A stretch of 36,953 bases of DNA from Candidatus Levyibacteriota bacterium. Lineage in GTDB: Bacteria > Patescibacteriota > Microgenomatia > Levybacterales > UBA12049. Positions 36,195 to 36,953 of this stretch are shown one piece after another. Position 1 is the first letter of the stretch. Each line of letters begins with the position of its first letter. The notes beneath the pieces were generated by a model. It was not told the DNA's origin and did no database searches. It saw only the letters and a program-made list of their open reading frames with translations. The translations under genes were made by a program, and so were the position numbers. Location: the NCBI GenBank assembly GCA_016186625.1, contig JACPLG010000005.1:1-36953 (forward strand), given 5' to 3'.

Positions 36195-36499
36195 ATAAGC
36201 TGGTAATAGATACAACTGACGCAAAAAAAACGACAATAAAACTTGTATCGGACAAGCTCCTGGATAAAATAACAGAGGAAAATACCAAAAAATCCCAAAT
36301 TACCCTGATTCTTATAGACAAAATTCTAAAGAAAAATAAAATTAATCCTGCAGATTTGGATGAAATTGAAGTGAATACTGGGCCTGGATCATTTACGGGA
36401 ACTAGGGTTGGAGTGGCAATTGCAAATGCGCTTGGATTCGGACTTGATATAAAGGTAAATGGGAAAAAATCAAAGCAGGCTCTTCCCAGGTACTCATGA
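36191..36499 (+). CDS. tsaB: TsaB-like t6A complex dimerisation subunit, short form (102 aa)
   Basis: MNKLVIDTTD...NTGPGSFTGTRVGVAIANALGF; ends far short of canonical length. Confidence 0.85.
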   Translation: MNKLVIDTTDAKKTTIKLVSDKLLDKITEENTKKSQITLILIDKILKKNKINPADLDEIEVNTGPGSFTGTRVGVAIANALGFGLDIKVNGKKSKQALPRYS

Positions 36500-36505
36500 T
36501 ATACT
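36500..36505 (+). promoter_or_regulatory. Predicted -10 box TATACT, 6 nt before CAP-protein ATG
   Basis: TATACT-cacatt-ATG. Confidence 0.45.
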
Positions 36506-36511
36506 CACATT

Positions 36512-36953
36512 ATGCGCCAGTTCTTTTACTGCCTAATCTTTCCCCATCATTTAAATAATCATAGAGCCTCCTTTCTTCATCATAAAACGATTTTATTTTT
36601 AATTTCTTTTTTTATCCTAAGCTCTCTATTTTTCCCCTCAACTTTAAATCCGCTCGGAGAAAAGGTTAAAGCTTTTGCGGATATTTCAGTTGCGGAGCTA
36701 ATACAGGCTACAAATCAGAAGAGGATAGAGAATGGCCTTAGACCTCTTTCTAGTAACCCCCAATTATCAGAAGCAGCCGGAAAAAAAGCAGAAGATATGT
36801 TTGCCAAAAATTACTGGGCCCATAATAGTCCGACAGGCACTACCCCTTGGGTGTTCATAAGACAAGCTGGCTATAACTATATTTATGCTGGGGAAAATTT
36901 AGCCAGAGGTTTTAATTCTGCAAACGATGTTGTTAATGCGTGGATGGCTTCCC
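36512..36953 (+). CDS. CAP/SCP-domain secreted protein (truncated by window end)
   Basis: Manual translation: TM/signal ILFLISFFILSSLFF; LIQATNQKRIENGLRPLSSNPQLSEAAGKKAEDMFAKNYWAHNSPTGTTPWVFIRQAGYNYIYAGENLARGF. Confidence 0.88.
   Translation, partial: MRQFFYCLIFPHHLNNHRASFLHHKTILFLISFFILSSLFFPSTLNPLGEKVKAFADISVAELIQATNQKRIENGLRPLSSNPQLSEAAGKKAEDMFAKNYWAHNSPTGTTPWVFIRQAGYNYIYAGENLARGFNSANDVVNAWMAS

Noticed and set aside
1-36953. UGA recoding (as in Gracilibacteria/SR1)
   Set aside because: UGA is used as a normal stop (e.g. dapA) and prfB is present; consistent with the standard bacterial code
1-36953. CRISPR array, transposase, phage or toxin-antitoxin module
   Set aside because: No regularly spaced direct repeats of CRISPR type and no recognisable recombinase, phage or TA ORFs; the 9-nt repeats at 29095 have no spacers

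Overview
AT-rich, gene-dense bacterial chromosome segment. The gene content and small overlapping genes suggest a Candidate Phyla Radiation / Patescibacteria genome, possibly Microgenomates-like; this is inference, since no 16S gene is present. Modules in order: (1) lysine/DAP genes lysC(partial)-dapB-dapA-asd, followed by a class I (archaeal-type) lysyl-tRNA synthetase; (2) an RdgB/HAM1-like NTPase, a four-helix-bundle protein, serS, secA and a YfhO-like membrane protein; (3) a type IV pilus operon (pilB, pilC, four pseudopilins/PilX-like proteins, an accessory protein, a pilin), including a pseudopilin fused to a beta-propeller-like domain; (4) a family 2 glycosyltransferase split by two homopolymer frameshifts; (5) a 626-aa protein of unknown family on the minus strand; (6) a short MGMT-like protein, uppP, transketolase, gap, rpiB and a PfkB kinase; (7) prfB, ftsE, ftsX, and a LytM/M23 peptidase whose motifs are in circularly permuted order; (8) tsaE, tsaC and a very short tsaB, then a truncated CAP/SCP-domain protein. 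The main non-gene signals are: a TANNNT box exactly 6 nt before the ATG of ten transcription-unit-leading genes (predicted precisely leaderless mRNAs); a 96-nt hairpin built from four 9-nt repeats facing four inverted copies; and three different palindromic sequences inserted in frame inside genes (YfhO-like, transketolase, FtsE). No tRNA, rRNA, CRISPR array or transposase was recognised.
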